From NCBI GenBank assembly GCA_964651245.1, contig CAZYVI010000007.1, positions 62,001 through 126,000 on the forward strand: 64,000 nt of DNA. The letters run 5' to 3'. The notes below the pieces were generated by a model. It saw only the letters and a program-made list of their open reading frames with translations, was not told where the DNA came from and did not search any database. Origin of the DNA: Avedoeria sp964651245. Its GTDB lineage: Bacteria; Chloroflexota; Anaerolineae; Epilineales; Epilineaceae. Positions 7,370-17,570 of this stretch are shown in pieces. Made by a program: the position numbers and the translations under genes. Positions within the stretch are counted from its first letter, which is position 1. Each line of letters opens with the position of its first letter.

Positions 7370-9973
7370 TTACGGCGCCTCGTGCGGGGGGCGGCGGGAC
7401 GAAGCCGCTAGCGTAGTGGATGGGGACGACGGTGACAAGGACCACCCGTTCGCGGCCCGGGCCGATGCAGCGCCGGCGACAGCCTGCGTCCGGCCGAGCG
7501 TCACCCAGGCGCCCGCCGGCCACCAGCGGCCGCGCATCGCCACCGCGACGCCGTCGGTCGTCCCCCCGTCGAGCATGGCGGTCTCGACGGCCAGTCGGCC
7601 GGCCGCGTCCGCCGGGACCGCCAACGTCACCGCCGCCGTCGCCAGGCCGCCCGTACGCGCCGGCGCGGCGAGCGGGGTCGAGGCGCGGGCCAGCTCGCGC
7701 CCGGCCGCGTCGACGAGCCGCAGCGCCGCGGCCCAGCGGGCGCCGGCCGCGGCCTCGCCCGCCGCGGTCCCCTCGTCGGCGGTCGAGGGGTCCCACTGCC
7801 AGCTGACGAGCAGCGCCATCGCCCCCGCCGCGGTTGCGGTCGGGGGCACGCGGCTGGCGGCGACGAGCCGCCACGGACCGGCCCAGCGCGCCGGCGCGGC
7901 GCGCCAGCCGGGGCGGTGCGCCTGGAGCGCGCGCAGCGCGGCCGGCGGCAGCGCGGCGGGGCCGACGTCCACCTCGCCGACCGGGCGCCACGGCGACGCC
8001 GGATCGCCGTCGAGCGGCGACGGCTCCCCCTGGCCGACGTCGACGAGCCGGATCTCGATCGCATGGCGGCCTGCCGGCGCGTCGACCGGCACCACGGCGT
8101 CGAGGGCGACGGCGGCGACGTCGCCCAGCGGCACGTCGTCGACCGCCCGACCGGGCACGGCGCGGTCGCTGCCCAGGTCGATTGGCGGCGCGCCGCCGCG
8201 ACCGACCAGGCGCAGGGCATAGGCCGCGTCGCCGCCGACCGCGGCGTGGCGCTGCCAATCGGCGGCGAGCCGCAGGCTGGCCCCGGCGGTGACCGGCGTC
8301 GCCTCCAAGCGGACGTCGTTCAGCGCCAGGCCGTTCGACCACGCCGCCAACGCCGCCGAGATCGGCCGCGCCGCGCCGATCGGCCGGCGGTCCGGCCGGT
8401 CGTAGGCGCGCAGGCCGACCTCGAGCCACATCCGGTCGTACTGGCGTCGGTCGAGCCGCGTGAACCGCTCGTCGGCGACCTCGACGAGCGGCGCGGCGGG
8501 GAAGCCGCCCCGCGGCACCGGTCGGTCGACGAACCAGATCCGGCCGCCCGAACCCGGGTCGAGGGCCGCGAGCCGGCCGGCGGCCGCCGCCTCGTCCTCG
8601 TTGGGGAAGTGCGGGATCGGCTGCCACGGCCAAGCCAGCCCGAGCGCGCGCGCCTCGGCGTCGAAGGTGAAGCCGATCAGCGCGTCGTGCAGCACCACGG
8701 CGTCGCCCGTCCGCACCCGGACCGCCAGGTCCTCGACCAGCTGGCGGATGTCGTCCTTGCGGTGCGGGCTGCCGCCGAACTGACGCTGCAGCTGCCGCGC
8801 GCTGACGGCGAGCGACGTCGTCGCCAGGACCGCCACCAGGCCCGCCGCGACGACGGCGACGACCACGCCGGCGCCGCGTGCGTCGCCGCGCCATGGCGCG
8901 GCCCCGCGGCGACCCCGCGAGCCCGGCGGCCTTCGCATGGGTCCCGGCAGCGCCGCCGCGGCCGCCGCGAGCAGCAGGAACCCCGGCAGCGCCGGCAGAA
9001 CGTGCCGCGGGCCGTTGTAGAGCGGATTGAAGGCCGAGAGGGCGAGAACGCCGGCCACCGGCGTGACCAGCATCGCGCACGCCATCGCCACGCCCCGCCG
9101 ACGCCGCCGGTCGGCGACGCCCGCCGCCAGCCCGGCGACGGCCAGCGCCGCCAGCGGCGCGATTCGCGGCCAGGGCTGGGCCAGCGACGGCGAGAGTCCG
9201 ACGGCGAACGCCGCCAGCGCCTGGCGCACCACCTCGGCCGCCGGCACCGCCGTGAAGTCGACCTGGGCCGGGCCGCCGAGCACGGCGACCACCCGCGGCG
9301 CCGCGAGCGCCAGCGTGGCCGCGGCGGCCGCGGCGACCACGCGACGCGTCCGACGCCGCGCCGCGCGCCACGCGGGCCAGACGACGCGCGGCGCCTGCGC
9401 CAGCACGGCGAACGCGGCGAACGGGTGGAGGCCGGCTGCGACGGCGCCCGCGGCCAGCCAATGGGCGCCGCGCCGCACGGCGCCGCCGCCATCCACCGCC
9501 GGGCGGGCGGCGATGGCCGTGGCGGCGAGGACGGCGGCCAGCACCAGGCCGTAGGGTCGCAGCTCCTGCGCGTACCACACCGCGAGCGGTGCGGCGGCCG
9601 CTAGCACGGCGGCCGTCACGCCGGCGGCGCGCCCGAACAGGCGCGTGGCGGCCACCCAGGCTAGCGGTACCGCCGCCGTCGCCAGCGCCGCGCCGACGAA
9701 GCGCTGGGCCCAGATGCCGTCGCCCAGCCACGGCCGGGCCGCCGCCAGCAGCGCGAAGTACAGCGGCGGCATCGGGTCGATCGTCGCCGTGCCGTCCACG
9801 ATGATACGGCCGAGCGCGAGGTCGCGCGCGCCGAGGGCGGCGCGGTGGAGGCTCAGCCCCTCGTCGCTCCACAGCGGCTGGGCGCCCAGGTCGTACAGCC
9901 GGAGCCACAGCCCGGCGAGCGTCGCGGCGACGGCCGCCGTGCGGCCGGCGAGCGCCGGGCCGCGGCGCGTCAT
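7370..9973 (-). CDS. GT39-type membrane glycosyltransferase with large extracytoplasmic C-terminal region
   Basis: The 867-residue product begins with hydrophobic helices and carries the family-39/ArnT-like motif PLWSDEGLSLHRA in the first loop, where the Asp-Glu pair is the presumed catalytic or metal site. PMPPLYFALLA and YAQELRPYGL follow; the latter is typical of polyprenyl-phosphate-sugar-dependent transferases. About ten membrane helices fill residues 1-430. The remaining 430 residues are soluble, with beta-sandwich-like segments (LRLAADWQRHAA, VPVDAPAGRHAIEIRLV). The donor is expected to be a polyprenyl-phosphate sugar and the acceptor is unknown. The ATG at 9973 overlaps the upstream stop in ATGA, indicating translational coupling with a second glycosyltransferase of the same type. 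Confidence 0.82.
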   Translation of the reverse strand: MTRRGPALAGRTAAVAATLAGLWLRLYDLGAQPLWSDEGLSLHRAALGARDLALGRIIVDGTATIDPMPPLYFALLAAARPWLGDGIWAQRFVGAALATAAVPLAWVAATRLFGRAAGVTAAVLAAAAPLAVWYAQELRPYGLVLAAVLAATAIAARPAVDGGGAVRRGAHWLAAGAVAAGLHPFAAFAVLAQAPRVVWPAWRAARRRTRRVVAAAAAATLALAAPRVVAVLGGPAQVDFTAVPAAEVVRQALAAFAVGLSPSLAQPWPRIAPLAALAVAGLAAGVADRRRRRGVAMACAMLVTPVAGVLALSAFNPLYNGPRHVLPALPGFLLLAAAAAALPGPMRRPPGSRGRRGAAPWRGDARGAGVVVAVVAAGLVAVLATTSLAVSARQLQRQFGGSPHRKDDIRQLVEDLAVRVRTGDAVVLHDALIGFTFDAEARALGLAWPWQPIPHFPNEDEAAAAGRLAALDPGSGGRIWFVDRPVPRGGFPAAPLVEVADERFTRLDRRQYDRMWLEVGLRAYDRPDRRPIGAARPISAALAAWSNGLALNDVRLEATPVTAGASLRLAADWQRHAAVGGDAAYALRLVGRGGAPPIDLGSDRAVPGRAVDDVPLGDVAAVALDAVVPVDAPAGRHAIEIRLVDVGQGEPSPLDGDPASPWRPVGEVDVGPAALPPAALRALQAHRPGWRAAPARWAGPWRLVAASRVPPTATAAGAMALLVSWQWDPSTADEGTAAGEAAAGARWAAALRLVDAAGRELARASTPLAAPARTGGLATAAVTLAVPADAAGRLAVETAMLDGGTTDGVAVAMRGRWWPAGAWVTLGRTQAVAGAASARAANGWSLSPSSPSTTLAASSRRPPHEAP

Positions 9974-12363
9974 GGGCACGGGCGCACCGCGACCGTCGCC
10001 GGCGCCGTCACCTCGCGCTGCGGCACGTCGCGGCCATCCACGGCGACGGGGAGGCGCGACAGGTCGGCCAGCCGATAGAGGCCGAACGCCACCGCGTAGT
10101 CGCCGGGCGCGGCGTCGGACGGGACGGCGATCGCGCGGACGTCGTCGAGCCGCTCCCCGGCCGACCAGGCGCTGGCGGGATAGGGCAGCCCGTGCTGCGC
10201 CAGCTCGCCGTCGCCTTGGGCGAGTGGTGCCGCGCCGCCCGGCGCCCGCAGGTGCAGCATGAGCTGGAGATCCTCGCCCGGCGGCGCAACGACCTCGAGC
10301 CCAACCGTCACGGATAGGACGTCGCCGGCGCAGACCGCCGCGGGCGCCGCGAGGCGGCGCAGCCGGACGTCGACGCCGTCGGCTCCGAAGCGCGGCAGGC
10401 GCGCGGCCGCCCGGGTCGCCGCGGCCGCGGGCGTCCCCGCCGCGTCGCCGTCGGGCGTCGCCGCCGCGCCCGTCGGCCCGGCCACCTTCACCCGGCCGAC
10501 GAAGTTGCCCACCACCGGGTGGCCGGCGGCGTCGGTCGTCACCATCCGCGCCCCCGAGTCGCGGTCGAACATGCCCACCGCCACGCGGTAGACCGCCGGC
10601 GCCGGCACCGGCGCGTCGTCGTCGCCGATCGCGACGTCGATGCGCTCGCAGACCGCGTCGCCCGGCCGCCAGGCGCCACCGGGCCAGGTCCCGCCGCCCG
10701 GCGTGCCGTCGTAGCTGGCCACGATCCGGTCGGCGGCGCCGACGAGGTGGACGAACACGCTGGGCTCGAACGGTGGCGCCGCTTCGGCGCGCCAGCACAG
10801 CTCGAGCGGCCAGAAGCCGGGGTTGCGGCCCGCGACCGCCTCGAGCGGCCGGTAGGCCAGCAACGTCACCGCGCCGCCCATCCGCCAGTCGACGCGGCCG
10901 TCCAGCGCGGCGACCTCGGCCGCGTCGAGCGCGTGCGGCGGCCCGTAGGCCCGGCGGAGCGCCACGACCGGCGCCGTGGCCGACCACAGCGCCAGCGCCG
11001 CGACCGCGACCCACGGCCAGCGCCCGCGCGGCGGCAGCGCGTCGAGGCCGCGCACGAGCAGCACCGTGATCGCGCCGAGCGCCGGGAACAGCAGCCGTCC
11101 CCAGCTGGCTTCGACGAGCCGCATCCAGGCCACGACGGTGCCGAACGACAGCCCGAGCCACAGCGTGGCCAGCCACCAGCCGCCCAGACCCGGCCCGCCG
11201 CGGCCGCGCCGCCCGACGACAGCCACGACGAGCCCGAGCAGCGCCGCGGCCACGCCAAGCTCGACGACGCCGTACACCCAGCGCGGGTAGCGCACCGTGC
11301 CCCAGCCGAACACCGCCCAGTACGACATGAACAGGAGGTCGAAGGCGTGGTCCGACCACAGCCGCCCGAGCGAGTGCGGCTCGGCGTGGGCCCACGGCAT
11401 CGCCAGGTGGAGCCCGCGTCCGAACAAGGTGCCGAACTGCACCACGTTGCGCACGTACCACCAGCCGCCGGCGGCCAGCGCCGCCGCGAGGCCCGCCGCG
11501 CCCCAGCGCGTCGTCCGCGCCGCGGCGCGCCGCCACCGCGCGCGGCCTTCGCCGCCGACCGGCGCCCGCGCGCTGTCCCATGCGCCCGCCACCACCGCCG
11601 CGGCGGCCACCGGGCCCAGCCCCAGGGCGCTCGACTTCGCCAGCGCCGCCAGGCCGACCCAGCCGCCGAGCCGCGCCGCGCCAGCCGTCGACGGCCGGCG
11701 CGCGAAGGCGACGGCCGACGCCAGCGCCAGCGTGGCCAGGGCGGCCACGGCGGTGTCGTTGCTGGCGGCCGCCGACAGGTACAGCAGCTGCGGCTGGCCG
11801 GCCGCGAACGCCGCGCACGCCACCGCCCACCACCGGTGCGCCGGCCGCAGCCGCCGCGCCAGGCGCCAGACGGCCACCACGGTCAGGGCCCCGAAGAGGC
11901 TCGCCACCCACCGCGCCGCGCGCAGCGCCCGCACGACGGGCACGGCGGCGTCGTCCCACGGGCCGTGGAGGGCGTAGTTGTGCTGACGCGGCGCCAGGCC
12001 GACGCCCTTGAACCGCGTTGGGTTCTCGACGAACGCCGCCGCCAGCGCCGCCGAGTCCACGGCGTACGGCAGCGTCGCGGCCGCGGCGGCCGCGTAGTAC
12101 AGCGGCGCCTGGCTCGCCTCCTGGCGCAGCGGCGTCGCCAGCATCGCCGCGTCGAGCGGCGGCAGCCGTCGCTCTTCGCGCAGCCAGACGATGTAGCCCA
12201 TGTGCCACGGCTCGTCGGGCGTCTCCCACGGCGGCGTGGTCGCCGCGAACGCCTGCGCCAGGCCTAGGTGCAGCGCGGCCAGCGCCGCGACCGCCCAGCG
12301 ATCGCCGTGGCCCCGCGTCCATCGCGCGACGCGCCCGGACCGCGGCGCGGCCGGCGGCGTCAC
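9970..12363 (-). CDS. GT39/PMT-type membrane glycosyltransferase with C-terminal beta-sandwich domain
   Basis: The 797-residue product starts at a GTG that overlaps the preceding stop (GTGA). The catalytic-loop motif TPPWETPDEPWHMGYIVWL has Asp-Glu at the usual position of dolichyl-phosphate-mannose-type transferases. SQAPLYYAAAAA follows. About ten hydrophobic segments span residues 20-480. The C-terminal part contains the recurrent extracytoplasmic module seen after such transferases: a strand VFVHLVGAADRIVASYD, then WPGGAWRPGDAVCERIDV, then APAVYRVAVGMFD, and a second copy (GDYAVAFGLYRLADLSRLP). Enzyme specificity cannot be read. Having two such genes side by side suggests assembly of a surface glycan or glycosylation of exported proteins such as the propeller encoded next. 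That link is inference. Confidence 0.83.
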   Translation of the reverse strand: MTPPAAPRSGRVARWTRGHGDRWAVAALAALHLGLAQAFAATTPPWETPDEPWHMGYIVWLREERRLPPLDAAMLATPLRQEASQAPLYYAAAAAATLPYAVDSAALAAAFVENPTRFKGVGLAPRQHNYALHGPWDDAAVPVVRALRAARWVASLFGALTVVAVWRLARRLRPAHRWWAVACAAFAAGQPQLLYLSAAASNDTAVAALATLALASAVAFARRPSTAGAARLGGWVGLAALAKSSALGLGPVAAAAVVAGAWDSARAPVGGEGRARWRRAAARTTRWGAAGLAAALAAGGWWYVRNVVQFGTLFGRGLHLAMPWAHAEPHSLGRLWSDHAFDLLFMSYWAVFGWGTVRYPRWVYGVVELGVAAALLGLVVAVVGRRGRGGPGLGGWWLATLWLGLSFGTVVAWMRLVEASWGRLLFPALGAITVLLVRGLDALPPRGRWPWVAVAALALWSATAPVVALRRAYGPPHALDAAEVAALDGRVDWRMGGAVTLLAYRPLEAVAGRNPGFWPLELCWRAEAAPPFEPSVFVHLVGAADRIVASYDGTPGGGTWPGGAWRPGDAVCERIDVAIGDDDAPVPAPAVYRVAVGMFDRDSGARMVTTDAAGHPVVGNFVGRVKVAGPTGAAATPDGDAAGTPAAAATRAAARLPRFGADGVDVRLRRLAAPAAVCAGDVLSVTVGLEVVAPPGEDLQLMLHLRAPGGAAPLAQGDGELAQHGLPYPASAWSAGERLDDVRAIAVPSDAAPGDYAVAFGLYRLADLSRLPVAVDGRDVPQREVTAPATVAVRPCP

Positions 12364-12998
12364 GGCGACGCCGGCGCGTCGTCCGGCAGCCAGCCGACCG
12401 CCACGGCGTGGGCCACGATGCGGCGCACCAGGGCGCCGACCGCCGGCACGGCGTCGACGACGGCGAAGTTGACGGCCCGCACCTGGCCGGCCGAGACGCC
12501 GTGGTCGCGCCACCGGACGCCCTCGGTGAGAAAGTTGTGGACGATCGGCTGCAGGCGGTCGATGGCCTGCGCCAGTTGCGCCTCGGGCGTGGCGGCCGCG
12601 CAGAACTCGTCCCAGAGATCGCGCACCGTCCGGGCCTGGTCGTCCGGCAGCAGCGCGAAGAGCCGATCGGCCGCGGCCTGCTCGCGCGCCAGTTGCGCGG
12701 TGCGCCCGGCGGCGTCGTAGACGAACGTGTCGCCGGCGTCGACCTCGACGATGTCGTGCACGAGCGCCATGAGCACGACGCGTCCCACGTCCACCGGCGC
12801 CGGGCTGTGCTCGGCCAGGACGTGGGCGTAGAGCGCCAAGTGCCACGAGTGTTCGGCGCTGTTCTCGCGCCGCGCGCCGTCGGTGGTGAGGTTGCGGCGC
12901 TCGACGTGCTTGAGGGCGTCGATGGCGACCAGGAAGCGCAGCTGCTGGTCGAGCCGGTCGTCGAGCCCCAGCGCGCCCAGCGGCCCGGCGTCAGCCAC
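12360..12998 (-). CDS. HD-domain phosphohydrolase (HDDC2/YfbR-like)
   Basis: The 212-residue HD_3-type protein belongs to a family of metal-dependent 5'-deoxynucleotidases or nucleotide phosphohydrolases. Metal-binding signatures are visible: HVERRN (His31), ENSAEHSWHLALYAHVLA (His50), then ALVHDIVEVDAGD with the His81-Asp82 doublet, and a later Asp in the helix AIDRLQPIVHNF. The GTG start at 12998 lies inside the end of the upstream ftcD gene (8-nt overlap), and its own stop overlaps the next start, so it is embedded in the operon. Substrate is not deducible; a cytoplasmic nucleotide-pool role is the family expectation. Confidence 0.8.
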   Translation of the reverse strand: MADAGPLGALGLDDRLDQQLRFLVAIDALKHVERRNLTTDGARRENSAEHSWHLALYAHVLAEHSPAPVDVGRVVLMALVHDIVEVDAGDTFVYDAAGRTAQLAREQAAADRLFALLPDDQARTVRDLWDEFCAAATPEAQLAQAIDRLQPIVHNFLTEGVRWRDHGVSAGQVRAVNFAVVDAVPAVGALVRRIVAHAVAVGWLPDDAPASP

Positions 12999-14688
12999 CG
13001 CCGGCGGCGATCGACGCCTCGACGCGACGCAGCGTCTCGGCCTCGCGGGCGTCGGCGGCCGCTTCGGCCGCCGACGCCTCGGCCAGCGCGGCGGCGGCGA
13101 AGGCCCGATCCTTCAGCCCGCCAACGTTGATCTTCACGTTGAGCGCCGCGGCGCGGACCGCCGTCCGGGCGCACAGCGCGCCGACGCCGGCGTCGGAGAT
13201 CGAGCTCGGCAGGCCGATCGCCGCCATCTCGAACATCAGGTCCATCGACGCCAGCGCCGTCCGCAACACCTCGAGCGGCACCTCGATCGCCCGGCGCGTG
13301 GCGGCCTCGAGCGCCTCGGCGCGGACGGCGGCGGCGGCGGGCGTGTCCTTGGGCAGGCGCATCGCCGCCAGCACGGCGTCGAAGGCGCGGGTGTCGTCGT
13401 CGACGAGGCGCAGCAGCGTCCGGACGGCCGCCTGGCCCTGCTCGGCCCAATCCGAGAACTCGGCCCAGCGGTCGTCCCAGCCGCGCTTGCCGGCCGACAG
13501 GTTGGCGACCATCGTCCCCATCGCCGCGCCCAGCGCGCCGACGACGCCGGCCACCGAGCCGCCGCCGGGCACCGGCGAGTCCGAGGCGGCCTCGGCCGCG
13601 AAGTCGCGCACCGTCATGCGCACCAGGCGATCGTCCTCCGGCCGCCGCATCGCCAGCTCGATCACCTTGGCCGACGGGTCGAAGGGCGCCAGGTCGTCGA
13701 GACCCAGCGACTTCACGGCGATGTGGACGAGCGCGTCGTCGGAAACGCCCAGGCTGCGCGATTGCTTGGCCAGGTAGTGGCGCCCGGCGTCGAGGAGCGC
13801 CGCGTGCGGCACCAGCCCGACAAGCTCCGACCCGGTGACCCGAAGCCCGCGCGCCACGGCCGCCTCGCACGCGGCATCGAACGCGGTGTGCAGCGGCGTC
13901 TGGGCCAGGTCGGTGAGGTTGAGCGACACCTGGGCGATGCCGTACTCGTCGATGTACCAGCCGATGCCCTTGACGCCTTTGAGCCGGCCGGCTTCGCGCA
14001 GCGGCTCGCCGTCGGCGCCGCGCACCGGCGCGCCCTGGGCGTCGGTGACGACGCGGCCCTGCTCGCGCAGGTCGAACGCCACGGCGTTCGCGCGGCGCGT
14101 CGAGGTGGTGTTGAGGTTGATGTTGTAGGCCACCAGGAAGCCTCGGGCGCCGATGACGGTGGCGCCGGCCGTCGGATGCGCCGCGGCCGGACCGAAGTCG
14201 GGCGCCCACGCCGGATCGGCCAGCTTCGCCGCCAACCCTTCGAACTCGCCGGCTCGGATCATCGCCAGGTTGCGCCGCTCGGGCCGCGTCGCGGCCGACT
14301 CGTAGAGGTAGACCGGGATGGCGAGCTCGTCGCCAACCCGGCGTCCCAGGTCCGCCGCCAGCGCGACCGCGCCGGCCATGTCGATGCCCGACACCGGCAC
14401 GAACGGGCAGACGTCGGTGGCGCCCATGCGCGGGTGCTCGCCGGAGTGGCCGCGCAGGTCGATCACCTCGGCCGCGGTGCGGATGGCGCGGAACGCCGCC
14501 TCGGCGACGGCGTCCGGCGGGCCGACGAACGTCATGACGGTCCGGTTCGTCGCCCGGCCCGGGTCGACGTCGAGCAACCGCACGGCATCGACGCTGCGGA
14601 CGGCGTCGGCGATCCGCTCGATCTTGGCCGCGTCGCGGCCCTCGCTGAAGTTCGGCACGCACTCGACGAGCGCGCTGCTGTGGGCCAT
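12991..14688 (-). CDS. ftcD: Bifunctional glutamate formimidoyltransferase / formimidoyl-THF cyclodeaminase
   Basis: FtcD transfers the formimino group of N-formimino-L-glutamate, from histidine degradation, to tetrahydrofolate and then deaminates it to 5,10-methenyl-THF. The 565-residue protein is the fused, animal-like arrangement. The N-terminal formiminotransferase covers about residues 6-325, with CVPNFSEGRD, RATNRTVMTFVG and GHSGEHPRMGATDVCPFVP (His81 is the likely catalytic base). The cyclodeaminase domain covers about residues 355-555, with SPVPGGGSVAG and NVKINVGGLKD. The ATG at 14688 is chosen because AGGAG lies about 10 nt upstream; in-frame ATGs further upstream have no such site. 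No hutH, hutU or hutI lies nearby, so its role here may be one-carbon recycling. Confidence 0.93.
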   Translation of the reverse strand: MAHSSALVECVPNFSEGRDAAKIERIADAVRSVDAVRLLDVDPGRATNRTVMTFVGPPDAVAEAAFRAIRTAAEVIDLRGHSGEHPRMGATDVCPFVPVSGIDMAGAVALAADLGRRVGDELAIPVYLYESAATRPERRNLAMIRAGEFEGLAAKLADPAWAPDFGPAAAHPTAGATVIGARGFLVAYNINLNTTSTRRANAVAFDLREQGRVVTDAQGAPVRGADGEPLREAGRLKGVKGIGWYIDEYGIAQVSLNLTDLAQTPLHTAFDAACEAAVARGLRVTGSELVGLVPHAALLDAGRHYLAKQSRSLGVSDDALVHIAVKSLGLDDLAPFDPSAKVIELAMRRPEDDRLVRMTVRDFAAEAASDSPVPGGGSVAGVVGALGAAMGTMVANLSAGKRGWDDRWAEFSDWAEQGQAAVRTLLRLVDDDTRAFDAVLAAMRLPKDTPAAAAVRAEALEAATRRAIEVPLEVLRTALASMDLMFEMAAIGLPSSISDAGVGALCARTAVRAAALNVKINVGGLKDRAFAAAALAEASAAEAAADAREAETLRRVEASIAAGGG

Positions 14689-14799
14689 CGTGGGTGGGGC
14701 TCCTGCCATCGCGTGGACCGCCGGCACGGGACCGGCCGGCCGCCGATGCTACGCCGCGGCGCGGCGCCGGGCAAGCGTCACCGGCCGCCGCGGGCCGTC

Positions 14800-16260
<1,461 letters not shown>

Positions 16261-16391
16261 CCGTCGAACCTCCTGCGGGCGACGTCGCGGCGGTCGGCGC
16301 GGCAGCGGACGGTCCCGTTCGGCGCCGCGTGCGCGGCGAGCATATCACAGCGCCCGGCCGCCCCGGCGTTGACCCCGCGCGCCAACGGTCG

Positions 16392-16397
16392 TATGCT
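16392..16397 (+). promoter_or_regulatory. Candidate -10 box (TATGCT) for malate dehydrogenase
   Basis: TATGCT lies 52 nt before the mdh start and would give a leader of about 45 nt containing a GC-rich inverted repeat and the AGGAGG site. No convincing -35 was found. Confidence 0.35.
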
Positions 16398-16449
16398 GGC
16401 CGGCCCGCCCGGCGTCGTTGGCCGGGCCTTGTGTTGTCAGGAGGCAGCG

Positions 16450-17439
16450 ATGAAGTCCCCCATCCGCGTGGCCGTGACCGGGGCGGCCGGCAACATCGGC
16501 TACGCGCTCGTGTTTCGGATTGCCAACGGCGACCTGTTCGGGCCCGACCAGCCCGTGATCCTGCAGCTCCTCGAGATCACGCCGGCGCTCAAGACCCTCG
16601 AGGGCGTGGCGATGGAGCTCGACGACTGCGCGTTCCCGCTGCTCCATGGGCTGGTCCTCAGCGACGACGCCCCGACCGCGTTCGACGGCGTGAGCTGGGC
16701 GCTGCTCGTCGGGGCGCGGCCGCGCAGCAAGGGGATGGAGCGCAAGGACCTGCTCGAGGCCAACGGCGCCATCTTTGTCGGCCAGGGCCAGGCGCTCAAT
16801 GCCCGCGCGGCCGCCGACGTGCGGGTCGTGACGGTGGGCAACCCGGCCAACACGAACGGCCTGATCGCCATGCACGCCGCGCCCGACATCCCGTCGGAGC
16901 GGTTTTCGGCGATGACGCGGCTCGACCACAACCGGGCGGTGAGCCAGCTGGCGGCCAAGGCGGGTCATCCCGTCCGGTCGGTGCGCCAGGTGACGATCTG
17001 GGGCAACCACAGCGCGACGCAGGTGCCCGACGCCGACCACGCCGTGATCGACGGCCGGCCGGCGCGCGCCGTGATCGGCGACGACGCCTGGCTCGACGGC
17101 GTCTTCGTGCCGACGGTGCAGCAGCGCGGCGCGGCGGTCATCGAGGCGCGCGGCTCGTCGAGCGCCGCCAGCGCCGCGAACGCCTGCATCCAGCACGTCC
17201 GGTCGTGGTACCACGGCACGCCCGAGAACGACTGGACGAGCATGGCGATCCCATCGACCGGCGCGTACGGCTCGCCGCCGGGCGTCCTGTTCAGCTATCC
17301 GGTGCGGATCGGCGGCGGCGCGGTCACCGTCGTCGACGGCCTCGCGCTCTCGGGTTCGGTCCAGCAGCGGCTGGCGGCCACCGGCGCCGAGCTGCTCGAG
17401 GAGCGCGCCGCGGTCGAGGGCATGTTGGGCCGGCGCTAG
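16450..17439 (+). CDS. mdh: Malate dehydrogenase (cytosolic/type-1 MDH family)
   Basis: This 329-residue enzyme interconverts malate and oxaloacetate with NAD(H), central to the TCA cycle. Visible features are the Rossmann loop VTGAAGNIGYAL at residues 9-20, the substrate-gating segment GARPRSKGMERKDLLEANG with the conserved arginines, VTVGNPANTNGL, MTRLDHNRA with the substrate Arg and catalytic Asp, and the catalytic His in TIWGNHSATQVPD. Length and motifs match the GAAGQIGY-type group (plant/animal cytosolic, Thermus, Chlamydia) rather than the LDH-like MDH. An AGGAGG site at 16438-16443 supports the ATG at 16450. The gene is monocistronic and followed by a strong hairpin. Confidence 0.94.
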   Translation: MKSPIRVAVTGAAGNIGYALVFRIANGDLFGPDQPVILQLLEITPALKTLEGVAMELDDCAFPLLHGLVLSDDAPTAFDGVSWALLVGARPRSKGMERKDLLEANGAIFVGQGQALNARAAADVRVVTVGNPANTNGLIAMHAAPDIPSERFSAMTRLDHNRAVSQLAAKAGHPVRSVRQVTIWGNHSATQVPDADHAVIDGRPARAVIGDDAWLDGVFVPTVQQRGAAVIEARGSSSAASAANACIQHVRSWYHGTPENDWTSMAIPSTGAYGSPPGVLFSYPVRIGGGAVTVVDGLALSGSVQQRLAATGAELLEERAAVEGMLGRR

Positions 17440-17484
17440 CGGCTCGCGCGTCCCCGGGTCGTCCGCGCCCCTCCGATCGGCCCG

Positions 17485-17527
17485 ACGACCGGCCGTCGCC
17501 CCGTCCTCGGAGGCGACGGCCGGTCGT
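17485..17527. terminator. Bidirectional hairpin between convergent genes
   Basis: Arms at 17485-17500 and 17512-17527 form a perfect 16-bp stem (ACGACCGGCCGTCGCC and its complement) around an 11-nt loop. It lies between the end of mdh (+) and the end of the six-repeat secreted protein gene (-). There is no T-tract on either side. Position and stem strength suggest a shared intrinsic or processing-type terminator. Confidence 0.7.
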
Positions 17528-17570
17528 GCTTGCGGGGCCGAGTGTCCCTTGCTCCGCTGTGGCCGCCGAC

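Noticed and set aside
16404..16440. GC-rich inverted repeat in the mdh leader considered as a riboswitch or attenuator
   Set aside because: It is a short imperfect stem without alternative pairing, leader peptide or known aptamer consensus.
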